Assembly (NCBI GenBank): GCA_002478885.1
Contig: DLKC01000026.1
Coordinates: 1-61,359 of the forward strand
Source of the DNA: Chitinophagaceae bacterium UBA7600
GTDB lineage: Bacteria; Bacteroidota; Bacteroidia; Chitinophagales; Chitinophagaceae
Length of the DNA: 61,359 nucleotides
Direction of reading: 5' to 3'
Of the stretch, positions 8,959 through 17,009 are shown piece by piece. Position numbers and translations under genes: made by a program. How positions within the stretch are numbered: the stretch's first letter is position 1; every line of letters starts with the position of its first letter. Under the pieces are notes generated by a model. The model searched no databases. It was not told the origin of the DNA and worked only from the letters and a program-made list of their open reading frames with translations.

Positions 8959-9282
8959 TTCATTTGTACAGCGTGAAAAATTGATTGCGCTAAAATTAAA
9001 TATAATGTGCAAGCGCTTTAAATAATTATGAGGCGGAATAAAAGAGGCCCTGAGCCAGGAGCCGCGGACTTACTGATAACCTTTAGTCAAATGCAGTTCA
9101 AAGCATGCCGCCTGAAGTTCGGAACGCACAAGTGAGTGACACAACCGAAGCCTGGCAGGATTACTGCAGGCCGTAACCAAAAACCTCCTGTGTTGCATTC
9201 TCTTATTGCCACAATATAAATACTGCTTAAATTCATACGTGTATTATCCACACTTATTGATCACTTCTTACAAATCAATTGT
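8959..9282. other. intergenic region between divergent genes
   Basis: 324 bp separate the minus-strand gene at 8958 and the GH42 gene at 9283. It contains one bracket repeat (9121-9184). I see no clear TTTG/TAnnTTTG promoter, although both promoters should be here. Confidence 0.4.
9121..9184 (-). repeat. intergenic bracket repeat, GAGTGACACAAC variant
   Basis: GGAACGCACAAGTGAGTGAC begins at 9121, with the core GAGTGACACAAC at 9134-9145. The tail GCAGGCCGTAACC plus an A-run points toward the GH42 start at 9283. Confidence 0.75.
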
Positions 9283-11367
9283 ATGTTTTCAAAAGCTGCC
9301 ATTGCCGTTGCAAGTCTTTTCCTTTTATATAACTGTGCTGTTGCGCAATATCCCAAAATGGATAAGTTGTTGTTTGGCGTTGCCTATTACGAGGAATACC
9401 TGCCTTATGACAGGCTTGATAAAGATGTGCAGATGATGAAAGATGCGGGCATTAATGTGGTGCGCATTGCAGAATCTACGTGGAGCACCGAAGAACCACA
9501 GGATGGCGTGTTTGATTTTTCTCATATAGACCGTGTGCTTGACGCTATGAACAAAGCCGGCATAAAAGTGATCATTGGCACACCGACTTATGCCATACCA
9601 ACCTGGCTTGCAAGAGAACATCCTGACGTGCTGGCGATAACCCCGAACGGGCAAAACAGGTATGGGGCCAGGCAAAATATGGATATCAGCAACAGCAATT
9701 TTCGCTTTTATGCAGAACGCATTATCCGAAAGCTGGTAGACCATGTGAAAGACCATCCCGCGGTAATCGGTTACCAGGTTGATAATGAAACTAAACCCTA
9801 CAATACTTCGGGCCCTGAGGTACAAAAATTATTTGTGCAATACATGAAAGCAAAATTTCCATCACTTGATTCAATGAATAAAGCTTTTGGTTTTGACTAC
9901 TGGAGCAACCGCATCAATAACTGGGATGACTTTCCATCCACCACGGGGACGATCAATGCAAGTCTTGCCAGTGAGTTTGCCAGGTTCCAACGTAAATTGG
10001 TGACGGACTATCTTGCCTGGCAGGCGGCGATCGTTAATGAATACAAACGCTCTGGGCAGTTCATCACCCACAATTTTGATTTTGAGTGGCGGGGAGTTTC
10101 GTATGGCATTCAACCCGATGTAGATCATTTTGCCGCGGCCAAAGCAATAGACATTGCGGGCTGCGATATTTATCACCCCACGCAGGATCATCTCACCGGC
10201 GCAGAAATATCTCTTGGCGGCGATATTGCCCGCTCTATGAAAGGCGGTAAAAATTATCTCGTGATTGAAACAGAAGCACAGGGCTTTCCGCAATGGGTGC
10301 CCTATCCCGGCCAGTTGAGGTTGCAGGCTTTTGGTCATCTTGCCTCCGGCGCAAACATGCTTGAATACTGGCATTGGCACTCGATTCATAATTCCGCAGA
10401 AACCTATTGGAAAGGCCTGCTGAGCCAGGACTTCGAACCCAACCCTACCTATAATGAAGCGAAAACAATCGGTAAAGATTTTGCGCGATTGAGTGATGAC
10501 CTGGTTAATCTAAAAAAGACAAACAGCGTGGCCATACTCTTCAGCAACGAAGCGCTCACGGGTTTTAACTCTTTTGGGTTCGGCTGGGGTGCGCCCGGCA
10601 ATTACAACGATGTACTGCGGCCCATGTATGATGCGTTATACAAGATGAATATCGGATGTGATTTTGTGGACCCATCAACAAACGATATTGAAAAATACAA
10701 GCTGCTTATTGTGCCTGCACTGTATGCTGCACCCGATAGTTTGCTCGAACGGCTGAACCGTTTTGTAAAAAATGGCGGTCATATCATTTATACTTTCAAA
10801 ACGGGCTTCTCCAATGAAAATGTAAAAGTGCGCAGCAGTAAACAGCCGGGAATTGTAAATGAAGCCTGTGGCATTTATTTCAGCGAGTTCACCATACCTG
10901 AGAACGTGTCTTTAAAAGACGACCCGTTTAAAGTGGGCAAAGAAAATAATGTTATTCAAACATGGATGGAGCTTCTTACACCCACCACTGCAAAAGTGTT
11001 GGCATGGTACGACCATCCTGCATGGGGGAAATACGCGGCCATTACGGAAAACAATTATGGCAAAGGGCTCGCTACTTATATCGGCTGCATGACAAACGAT
11101 GTGCTGCTGCAAAAAATAATACAGGACGCCGTTACAAAAGCAGGTTTATGGGGAACAGACCAGCAGCTTGCTTTCCCCATCATCACCAAATTTGGCGTTA
11201 ACCAACGCGGTAAAACTGTTCATTACTATTTTAATTATTCCGCATCGCCCGTGCACTTCACTTATCCTTACGGCGATGGCAATGAGTTGCTGCTGCAGGA
11301 AGCCGTGCAAAAGAACAAGCAGCTTCAGTTAGATGCATGGGGTGTAAAAATTATCGAGGAAAAATAA
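9283..11367 (+). CDS. glycoside hydrolase family 42 beta-galactosidase, exported
   Basis: 694 residues with signal peptide MFSKAAIAVASLFLLYNCAVAQ. The TIM barrel begins LLFGVAYYEEYLPYDRLDKD; the family acid/base Glu is in YQVDNET (Glu169), and the nucleophile is most likely Glu329 in LVIETEAQG. MLEYWHWHSIH and the trimerisation domain (SVAILFSNEAL, LLIVPALYAA, GGHIIYTFKTG) follow, then a small C-terminal beta domain. GH42 enzymes hydrolyse beta-1,4 or beta-1,3 galactosides; an exported form fits breakdown of galactan or pectin side chains outside the cytoplasm. It is a single gene, bracketed by repeats at 9121 and 11374. Confidence 0.92.
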   Translation: MFSKAAIAVASLFLLYNCAVAQYPKMDKLLFGVAYYEEYLPYDRLDKDVQMMKDAGINVVRIAESTWSTEEPQDGVFDFSHIDRVLDAMNKAGIKVIIGTPTYAIPTWLAREHPDVLAITPNGQNRYGARQNMDISNSNFRFYAERIIRKLVDHVKDHPAVIGYQVDNETKPYNTSGPEVQKLFVQYMKAKFPSLDSMNKAFGFDYWSNRINNWDDFPSTTGTINASLASEFARFQRKLVTDYLAWQAAIVNEYKRSGQFITHNFDFEWRGVSYGIQPDVDHFAAAKAIDIAGCDIYHPTQDHLTGAEISLGGDIARSMKGGKNYLVIETEAQGFPQWVPYPGQLRLQAFGHLASGANMLEYWHWHSIHNSAETYWKGLLSQDFEPNPTYNEAKTIGKDFARLSDDLVNLKKTNSVAILFSNEALTGFNSFGFGWGAPGNYNDVLRPMYDALYKMNIGCDFVDPSTNDIEKYKLLIVPALYAAPDSLLERLNRFVKNGGHIIYTFKTGFSNENVKVRSSKQPGIVNEACGIYFSEFTIPENVSLKDDPFKVGKENNVIQTWMELLTPTTAKVLAWYDHPAWGKYAAITENNYGKGLATYIGCMTNDVLLQKIIQDAVTKAGLWGTDQQLAFPIITKFGVNQRGKTVHYYFNYSASPVHFTYPYGDGNELLLQEAVQKNKQLQLDAWGVKIIEEK

Positions 11368-11373
11368 TTTGCA

Positions 11374-11458
11374 TGGGCCGGGCACGTCTTTTTATGGCAG
11401 CCCGGTAACTTCGTTGCGCCCGCCCCGGGAGAAACGATTCGGGATCGCACACTTGAAC
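11374..11458 (+). repeat. intergenic bracket repeat with 26-nt hairpin insert
   Basis: It starts 6 bp after the GH42 stop. GTTGCG (11413-11418) and TCGCACACTTG (11445-11455) are separated by 26 nt (11419-11444) with the CCCCGG / TCGGGA stem and the GAGAAACGAT loop seen also at 2807-2832. Confidence 0.75.
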
Positions 11459-11470
11459 TGCAACACATCA

Positions 11471-11493
11471 TGCAGCAAAAATATTTTGCTGCA
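11471..11493. terminator. perfect hairpin between convergent genes, possible bidirectional terminator
   Basis: The stem TGCAGCAAAA (11471-11480) pairs perfectly with TTTTGCTGCA (11484-11493) around a 3-nt loop, between the stops of GH42 (11367) and the AtuA-like small gene (11514). The flanking GCAGCCCGGCAATTG (11497-11511) looks like the gene-proximal tail of a degraded bracket repeat. Confidence 0.5.
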
Positions 11494-11513
11494 TTGCAGC
11501 AGCCCGGCAATTG

Positions 11514-11813
11514 TCATATTTCCATTTCGAGCAAAGCAAAACTGATAGATTTTCCATGTGTGTCCATTGCAAGCGAAGTAGTAACGCCGCCTGATAATGC
11601 ATTGCTGCACACAAAAAGCAACGATGAAATATTCGGCAGTTCATAACGCGTAACCGTGCCCTTAACGATAGCCTGCAGATGTTCCTTCACTCTTGCTGCC
11701 GTAACTGTTGCGCACAGCATTTCATAGTTGGCTTCATCGTAAGGAATAAGGGAAAGCATCAGTGTGTTTCCCTTATCACCTGCGCGGCTATGTGCGACCT
11801 CAAACAGTTTCAT
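11514..11813 (-). CDS. AtuA-related small protein (AtuA C-terminal-like domain)
   Basis: 99 residues with the typical opening FEVAHSRAGDKGNTLMLSLIPYD and a hydrophobic core (SLLFVCSNALSGGVTTSLAMDTHGKSISFALLEMEI). This is the small ferredoxin-like domain that is fused to AtuA/DUF1446 in some bacteria and encoded separately in others. It overlaps the 3' end of the DUF1446 gene by 4 bp (ATGA), so the two are translationally coupled and probably form one enzyme complex. The reaction is not established for this pair. Confidence 0.85.
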   Translation of the reverse strand: MKLFEVAHSRAGDKGNTLMLSLIPYDEANYEMLCATVTAARVKEHLQAIVKGTVTRYELPNISSLLFVCSNALSGGVTTSLAMDTHGKSISFALLEMEI

Positions 11814-13144
11814 GATTCAAATATTTTTACCATTGGGACAATCGTCTCCCGCCCGATTAATACAGATACGATACCAATAACCTCGTTTATATATTTTCTT
11901 GCGCCACCCCCGCCGGCAGGCCCGTTGGTGTACAAGGCTTCCACTTCTTCTCCCACCAGTGCAGCCTCTTCCGCAGATGATGCTTTGGCCGCCACGCGCA
12001 ATCTTACTTCATAGGCTGAGGAGGGATGACTGAACGTTGTGTTGTGCAAAGACTGCACACCGATGAAATCTGTCCGCAGTTCTTTGAAGGCAGGCGACAA
12101 TCTTTTTTGAATAATACCGGCTGCTATTTGTGCCCTTTCGTAGGCACCAGCACCTGCATAGGATATTTCTCCTTCGCCTGTATAAAAAGCCTTATACCCG
12201 ACACTCGCTTTATAGCATGCCGGCATGACCTTTCCGCCACCGCCGGAAATCTGCACTTTATTTTCAGCAATCTCCTGCAGGCATACGGTAGTAAAATCAG
12301 CTATCACATCAGGGGTAACATATTCCTGCGGGTTCATTACTTCATAAAGCAATTGTTCCTTCACCGTCATCAGATTCACCACACCTCCTGTTCCTTCTAC
12401 TTTGCTGATAACGGCAGCACCGTTTGCATACATATCCGCATATGGGTGACCCAACTGATCAAGACCCTCCACTTTCTTTTTTACGCCATCTGCAAAATAA
12501 CCACCCGTAACCTGCCCTGCACACTCGAGCAAATGGCCAGTTACTGTGCCTTTACCCAGCAGGTCAAAATCATTTTTATCCCAACCGAATTCATAGATCA
12601 TTGGTGCAAGAAATAAAGACGGATCTGCAACCCTTCCGGTGACAATAACATCTGCATTTTGCCGCAAAGCTTCAACGATCATGTCCGCACCAATATATGC
12701 GTTGGCCGAAACAATATTATAAGTGCTTAGCGGCAGGTTGTTCTCCAAATCGTTCATGGATGCAGCATTTAACAAAACAATTTCCAACACATCGTCTCCG
12801 GTAATGGCAGCCACCTTTATCGCGATGTTTAGCGCCCGGGCGATCGCTGCTATCTTCCTGGCTGCTTCAACCGGATTAGCAGCGCCCATATTTGTGATAA
12901 GCCTTGTTTTATTTTTCACAAGATGCGGGAGCAGGCTTGTTATTCTTCTTTCGAGCAGCGGATCGTATCCTTTTGTTTCGTCAAGTATCCTTCTTTTTTG
13001 GGCAAGTGCAATGGTGCGCTCGGCAAGGCATTCCAACACGAGATAATCGAGATCGCCTTTTTCAGCCAGCACAATAGCCGGATCCATCCTGTCGCCGGAG
13101 AATCCGGCACCGCAACCTATCCGCAAAAAGTCTTTGTGTTTCAT
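11810..13144 (-). CDS. AtuA / DUF1446 family protein
   Basis: 444 residues, starting IGCGAGFSGDRMDPAIVLAEKG, the hallmark of DUF1446 (acyclic terpene utilisation AtuA family). Further conserved parts are LITNMGAANPVEAARK, DVIVTGRVADPSLFLAPMI and GKGTVTGHLLECAGQVTGG. AtuA is needed for citronellol catabolism in Pseudomonas; other members sit in carboxylate operons and their chemistry is unclear. Here it is the third gene of a four-gene operon (transporter, amidohydrolase, this gene, small AtuA domain), 100 bp after the amidohydrolase. I infer a role in degrading the acid imported by the CitMHS transporter. Confidence 0.88.
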   Translation of the reverse strand: MKHKDFLRIGCGAGFSGDRMDPAIVLAEKGDLDYLVLECLAERTIALAQKRRILDETKGYDPLLERRITSLLPHLVKNKTRLITNMGAANPVEAARKIAAIARALNIAIKVAAITGDDVLEIVLLNAASMNDLENNLPLSTYNIVSANAYIGADMIVEALRQNADVIVTGRVADPSLFLAPMIYEFGWDKNDFDLLGKGTVTGHLLECAGQVTGGYFADGVKKKVEGLDQLGHPYADMYANGAAVISKVEGTGGVVNLMTVKEQLLYEVMNPQEYVTPDVIADFTTVCLQEIAENKVQISGGGGKVMPACYKASVGYKAFYTGEGEISYAGAGAYERAQIAAGIIQKRLSPAFKELRTDFIGVQSLHNTTFSHPSSAYEVRLRVAAKASSAEEAALVGEEVEALYTNGPAGGGGARKYINEVIGIVSVLIGRETIVPMVKIFES

Positions 13145-13244
13145 ATTTTTTATTGCTCATCAAAGAGCAGGAAGTATCGGTGAGGGATGCCGTATAAGCC
13201 CGCATTAAAAATATATTGTAAAATACTATTGCCGTTACAAAAAT

Positions 13245-14246
13245 CTATTGATACTTGCTTGCATCCAACCTGAAAAAGCGAACAGCATTATTGAAAAGAA
13301 TATCGCGCTTTTGATCGAAGGAAAGATAGTTGGCATTTTCAATAACGCCGATAGAGGTCTCGAGTAATTTTGGCCATACCATCAGGTCGGTGCCATATAA
13401 AATTCGTTTGCCGAAGCCTGCCTGCACCAATCTTTTGATATAATCATTTACTTCCGCCAGCGGGTAGCTCCATATCATGCCCGCCACATCTACATAGACA
13501 TATGCATTCGCGCCCATGAGCGCGATCATTTCGTCAGCCATCGGGTACCCTGCATGCATTACCCACACTTTTAATTTAGGGTGTCGTGCCAATAGGTCTT
13601 CCAGCAGCAACGGGTTACCCATTGATGCGCGGTATTTTGGATTGGTGATATTGATAGAGCCATTGCCCCCGGTGCCCATATGGATACCAACAGGGATATT
13701 CAGCTTTTCGGCCACGGCAAAATAGGCATCCAGTGAAGTATCGCTGGGCGACATACCCTGGTATTGTGGTGCAGTTTCGCCCATCACCTTATAAAAACCG
13801 GAGGAAAGTGAATCGGTGAAAGCCATTACCGTCATCTCTGAAGATGAGCTCAAAGTAAGACTCGGAATAACCCTTCCGGGCTCAGCCGCCTTTTGCCAGC
13901 TTCTGATAACAGCCGCATCACCGCTCGCTACAATAGTCATATTCAAACGGCGCATGGTAGCCATCAGCGAGTCTTCAAATTCCTTATCGCTTTTCGCTGC
14001 TTTTAAAGGCGAAGCGCAGTCTGTGTTGATGAAAGCAGGCGGTGGCTGATTAGGGTCTCCTCCCGGCATATCGCTAAGGAACCACGGGCACATATCTGCT
14101 GCAAAAGCAGGATTCATTTTCATGGCATGCACATGCACATCTATAATCGGCAGGTGCCTTTTTGTGTTGCCTTGTGCGGAGCTGTTCAAATGCATCAGTA
14201 AAATTGAACCGATGCAGGCGACGGGTAGTAAAATCTTTCTGCTCAT
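13245..14246 (-). CDS. exported amidohydrolase (metal-dependent TIM-barrel hydrolase)
   Basis: 333 residues with signal peptide MSRKILLPVACIGSILLMHLNSSAQG. Amidohydrolase-2 (COG2159-like) motifs are the metal-binding IDVHVHA (His38, His40), GIHMGTGG (His189), VMHAGYP (His231) and YGTDLMVW (Asp287). This superfamily hydrolyses or decarboxylates cyclic and carboxylated substrates with a bound metal. It lies between the transporter (43-bp gap) and AtuA. An export signal on a catabolic amidohydrolase is notable: the first step may occur in the periplasm before uptake. Confidence 0.85.
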   Translation of the reverse strand: MSRKILLPVACIGSILLMHLNSSAQGNTKRHLPIIDVHVHAMKMNPAFAADMCPWFLSDMPGGDPNQPPPAFINTDCASPLKAAKSDKEFEDSLMATMRRLNMTIVASGDAAVIRSWQKAAEPGRVIPSLTLSSSSEMTVMAFTDSLSSGFYKVMGETAPQYQGMSPSDTSLDAYFAVAEKLNIPVGIHMGTGGNGSINITNPKYRASMGNPLLLEDLLARHPKLKVWVMHAGYPMADEMIALMGANAYVYVDVAGMIWSYPLAEVNDYIKRLVQAGFGKRILYGTDLMVWPKLLETSIGVIENANYLSFDQKRDILFNNAVRFFRLDASKYQ

Positions 14247-14288
14247 GTGACGATCATTTATGATTGTTGTTTTATAAAAATGTGGTGG

Positions 14289-15584
14289 TTAAAGATGTAT
14301 TGAACCTGTGAGCAATGCCACGATGGTCATTACAATGGTAGTACCCCATGCCCATTTAAAAATAAATTTCTGGTGGTCGCCCAATTCCACTTCCGCCAGG
14401 CCCATCAGCAGGAAGGTGGAGGCGGTAAGTGGGCTCAACGGAAAGCCAACCGTCATTTGTCCAAGCAATGATGCGCGACCAACTTCCAACGGGTCAACGC
14501 CCAGTTGTGTACAGGTATGGCTTAATACAGGTACCACCCCATAGTAATAAGCATCCGGCGTGAACAACAAACTTGCGGGCAGGCTCAGCACTGCGGTTAT
14601 TGCCGGAATAGAGGATGCATGTTCTTTCGGAATAAGGCTTACCAGCTCATTTGCCATTGCTTCGATCATCTTTGATTCAGTAAGAATACCCGAATACACG
14701 CCGGCAGCGAATATCATACCCGACACCAAAAAAATATTACTGCCATGCGCTTTCATTACTTTCTGCTGGTCGGGCAACTTGCTGTAGTTGATAAGCAACG
14801 CAATAATAGCCGCTGCGATAAATAACACCGGTGCCGGTACTTTACCCATAAGCAAGATGGTGATCAATGAAATCGTAAGCGCGGCATTTATCAAAATTAT
14901 TTTTGGTCTTCGCAAACGCTTTTGTTCGTCGTCCAGATTTTCTGTGTGCCTGTAATCGAACTCAATAATGCCGAGCCTTTTTCTTTCCCTTCGTCCAAAA
15001 ATGTATGCAACAAATAACACCCAGGCCAATCCACCCAGCATGGCAGGAATATTCGGGTTGAACATATGCCCTGCATCTGTATTCAACGTTGACATTGCTC
15101 TTACACTTGTTCCCGACCACGGCACCAAATGCATCGGGCCCACGCTCAATGCAACAATACCGGCAAGCATCAGCCGGCTCATTCCAAGTCTTTTATAGAT
15201 CGGCAGAAAGGTGGAAAGCACGATCATGAAAGTTGCTGTACCGTCGCCATCGAGATGAACGATCATCGTAAGTAAAGCCGTTCCCATCATTACTTTCAGC
15301 GGGTCGCCCTTTGCCGTGCGTACGATAAATGCCACGACCGGGTCAAAAAGGCCGGCATCGAGCATTATGGAAAAATACAACACGGCAAACATCAGCAATA
15401 CGCCGGTTGGCGCTACCTGTTTTATACCCGCCAATGCCATCGTGCCTGTTTCTTTGTAATCGAATCCGGCAATGAATGCAAACAGTACCGGCACCAATAC
15501 CAGTGCAGTAATTACAGACAATCGCTTTGTGGCAATCAATACTAAAAAAACAATGATCGTTGCGAAGCCGTAAAATGCAAGCAT
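14289..15584 (-). CDS. CitMHS family citrate/carboxylate transporter
   Basis: 431 residues with about 12 membrane segments from the first residue (MLAFYGFATIIVFLVLIATK). The family signature HLDGDGTATFMIVLSTFLPIYKR starts near residue 110; GPMHLVPWSGTSVRAM and the C-terminal PLSPLTASTFLLMGLAEVELGDHQKF are also typical. CitMHS proteins are inner-membrane symporters for metal-citrate or related di/tricarboxylates. As first gene of the four-gene operon it should define the substrate class. No regulator is adjacent. Confidence 0.9.
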   Translation of the reverse strand: MLAFYGFATIIVFLVLIATKRLSVITALVLVPVLFAFIAGFDYKETGTMALAGIKQVAPTGVLLMFAVLYFSIMLDAGLFDPVVAFIVRTAKGDPLKVMMGTALLTMIVHLDGDGTATFMIVLSTFLPIYKRLGMSRLMLAGIVALSVGPMHLVPWSGTSVRAMSTLNTDAGHMFNPNIPAMLGGLAWVLFVAYIFGRRERKRLGIIEFDYRHTENLDDEQKRLRRPKIILINAALTISLITILLMGKVPAPVLFIAAAIIALLINYSKLPDQQKVMKAHGSNIFLVSGMIFAAGVYSGILTESKMIEAMANELVSLIPKEHASSIPAITAVLSLPASLLFTPDAYYYGVVPVLSHTCTQLGVDPLEVGRASLLGQMTVGFPLSPLTASTFLLMGLAEVELGDHQKFIFKWAWGTTIVMTIVALLTGSIHL

Positions 15585-15623
15585 AGGTTTTTAATTAAGG
15601 CAGTTGTTATTTAGTCATGAATA

Positions 15624-15680
15624 ATTTGGGTACCAGCTTTATTTTTTACATGGCATCTTCGTTGCGTCGCAATCACTTCA
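15624..15680 (+). repeat. intergenic bracket repeat
   Basis: A T-tract after ACCAGC leads to ATGGCATC and the core GTTGCGTCGCAATCACTT at 15661-15678. It lies about 40 bp upstream of the CitMHS start and pairs with the inverted copy at 15756. Confidence 0.7.
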
Positions 15681-15755
15681 GCTGTTGAACATGATTCATC
15701 AAATATGAAACGGCAAACGTGAAATTTCCATGATTCCTGGTTGATGAACCACATT

Positions 15756-15816
15756 CAGAACGCACAAGTGAGTGACACAACCGGCGATGCCACATGCACT
15801 ACAGTCCGTCACAAAA
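15756..15816 (-). repeat. intergenic bracket repeat, GAGTGACACAAC variant
   Basis: AGAACGCACAAGTGAGTGAC begins at 15757, with GCGATGCCA in the middle and GTCACAAAATC at the end. It runs directly into the stop codon of the esterase gene at 15817. Confidence 0.8.
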
Positions 15817-16851
15817 TCATTTCTCCTCAAACTTTAGATAGTCGTTGAAGAAAGGAAGCATTTCATCGAGTACACGCCCATCTGTTGTCCATATTTTGTT
15901 GCTGTGTGTGCCGATGTACTCCTCGGCGTAATGTTCGATGCCATGATTCTCCAGTTCCTGGCTGAACATGCCGCACTGCACAGCAAAACGCGGCGCATCA
16001 TTTCGCCCCCAGTCGAGTTTGATCGCTTTTAATTGTTTGAGATTCGATGCATATTTATCTATCATATAAAACGGCATATTTGCGCGCCATTTTGCATATA
16101 CAGCAGTGTCAACAACAAGACTATCACCGATGTAATTGAAAGGAAGATCAAAATAAAACGGAGGCTTATTCTCGTTGGGTGACCATGCTCGTGCACAGGC
16201 AGCAATTACTCTTGGATAATATGTTTTATCGAGCTCCTCTTTTGTTTTAATGGCAGCCAGTTGTTTGTATGAATCGCTATTGGGTCCAAACTCTTTTACA
16301 AATGTAAGCAGGCCCGGGCTCATGGCATAAGCACTGCTGAAGACATCGGGATACATCATCGCAATCTTCAACACACCATAACCGCCCATGGAATGCCCGC
16401 CTATGCCACGTGCATCGCGGGTTGCAATCGTTCTGAAATTTTTGTCCATGTATTCCACCAGCTCTCTCGCTTCAAAATCGCTCCAGTTACCGGTTAGTGA
16501 AGAATTGCTGTAAAAGCTCCCGGAGAATAAAGTGTTGTTATCTGCCTGCACCAAAATGTATGGGCGGATTTTATTTTTTGCAATAGCCATGTCGAGGATA
16601 GCTTTCATGGCAGGATAAATAGAATCGTTGCCCATAAAACCATGCAGGTAATAAATAACCGGGTAGCGTTGTTTGGATCGTTCATATCCCGGCGGCAGGT
16701 AAACGGAGATCCTCCTGTCTGGATTTTCTCCTCCTTTGTTTTGCAGGTTTTGTGAATGGATGATGCGCATTACAATCGTTCCCGAACCATCCTGGCAAAA
16801 AGCCGTTTTTACTGGCACTGAGATAAGCAGCACGACGAGCAGTTTTTTCAT
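15817..16851 (-). CDS. exported alpha/beta-hydrolase esterase (esterase D / feruloyl-esterase type)
   Basis: 344 residues with signal peptide MKKLLVVLLISVPVKTAFCQ. RISVYLPPGYERSKQRYPVIYYLHGFMGND is the typical start of the putative-esterase fold. The nucleophile elbow is GGHSMGGYG (Ser154), and a likely catalytic His is in EYIGTHSNKIW near the C-terminus. Relatives include acetyl-xylan and feruloyl esterases. It stands divergent to the esterase/SMP-30 fusion (158 bp between starts) inside the carbohydrate region, which supports an ester-cleaving role on plant polymers (inference). Confidence 0.82.
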   Translation of the reverse strand: MKKLLVVLLISVPVKTAFCQDGSGTIVMRIIHSQNLQNKGGENPDRRISVYLPPGYERSKQRYPVIYYLHGFMGNDSIYPAMKAILDMAIAKNKIRPYILVQADNNTLFSGSFYSNSSLTGNWSDFEARELVEYMDKNFRTIATRDARGIGGHSMGGYGVLKIAMMYPDVFSSAYAMSPGLLTFVKEFGPNSDSYKQLAAIKTKEELDKTYYPRVIAACARAWSPNENKPPFYFDLPFNYIGDSLVVDTAVYAKWRANMPFYMIDKYASNLKQLKAIKLDWGRNDAPRFAVQCGMFSQELENHGIEHYAEEYIGTHSNKIWTTDGRVLDEMLPFFNDYLKFEEK

Positions 16852-17009
16852 ATTGCGTAGAAATTACGGTTTGTAAGATAATTAAATCGATGCAATTGCA
16901 GGCAGCCCTTTTCGCGGCAGCATACCAGCCTGCATTTAATTCAGTGCGGCAAAACGCAGGAGCAGAAACAATAAAAGTCTTTATCTTGTACCACGAGAAA
17001 ACATTACTC

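Noticed and set aside
12026..12616. 196-residue plus-strand frame
   Set aside because: It is antisense to the clear AtuA/DUF1446 gene and has an odd Cys/His-rich composition.
13165..13215. Degraded bracket repeat inside the AtuA operon
   Set aside because: GGGATGCCG and AAGCCCGC with an A-rich tail fit loosely, but there is no recognisable core.
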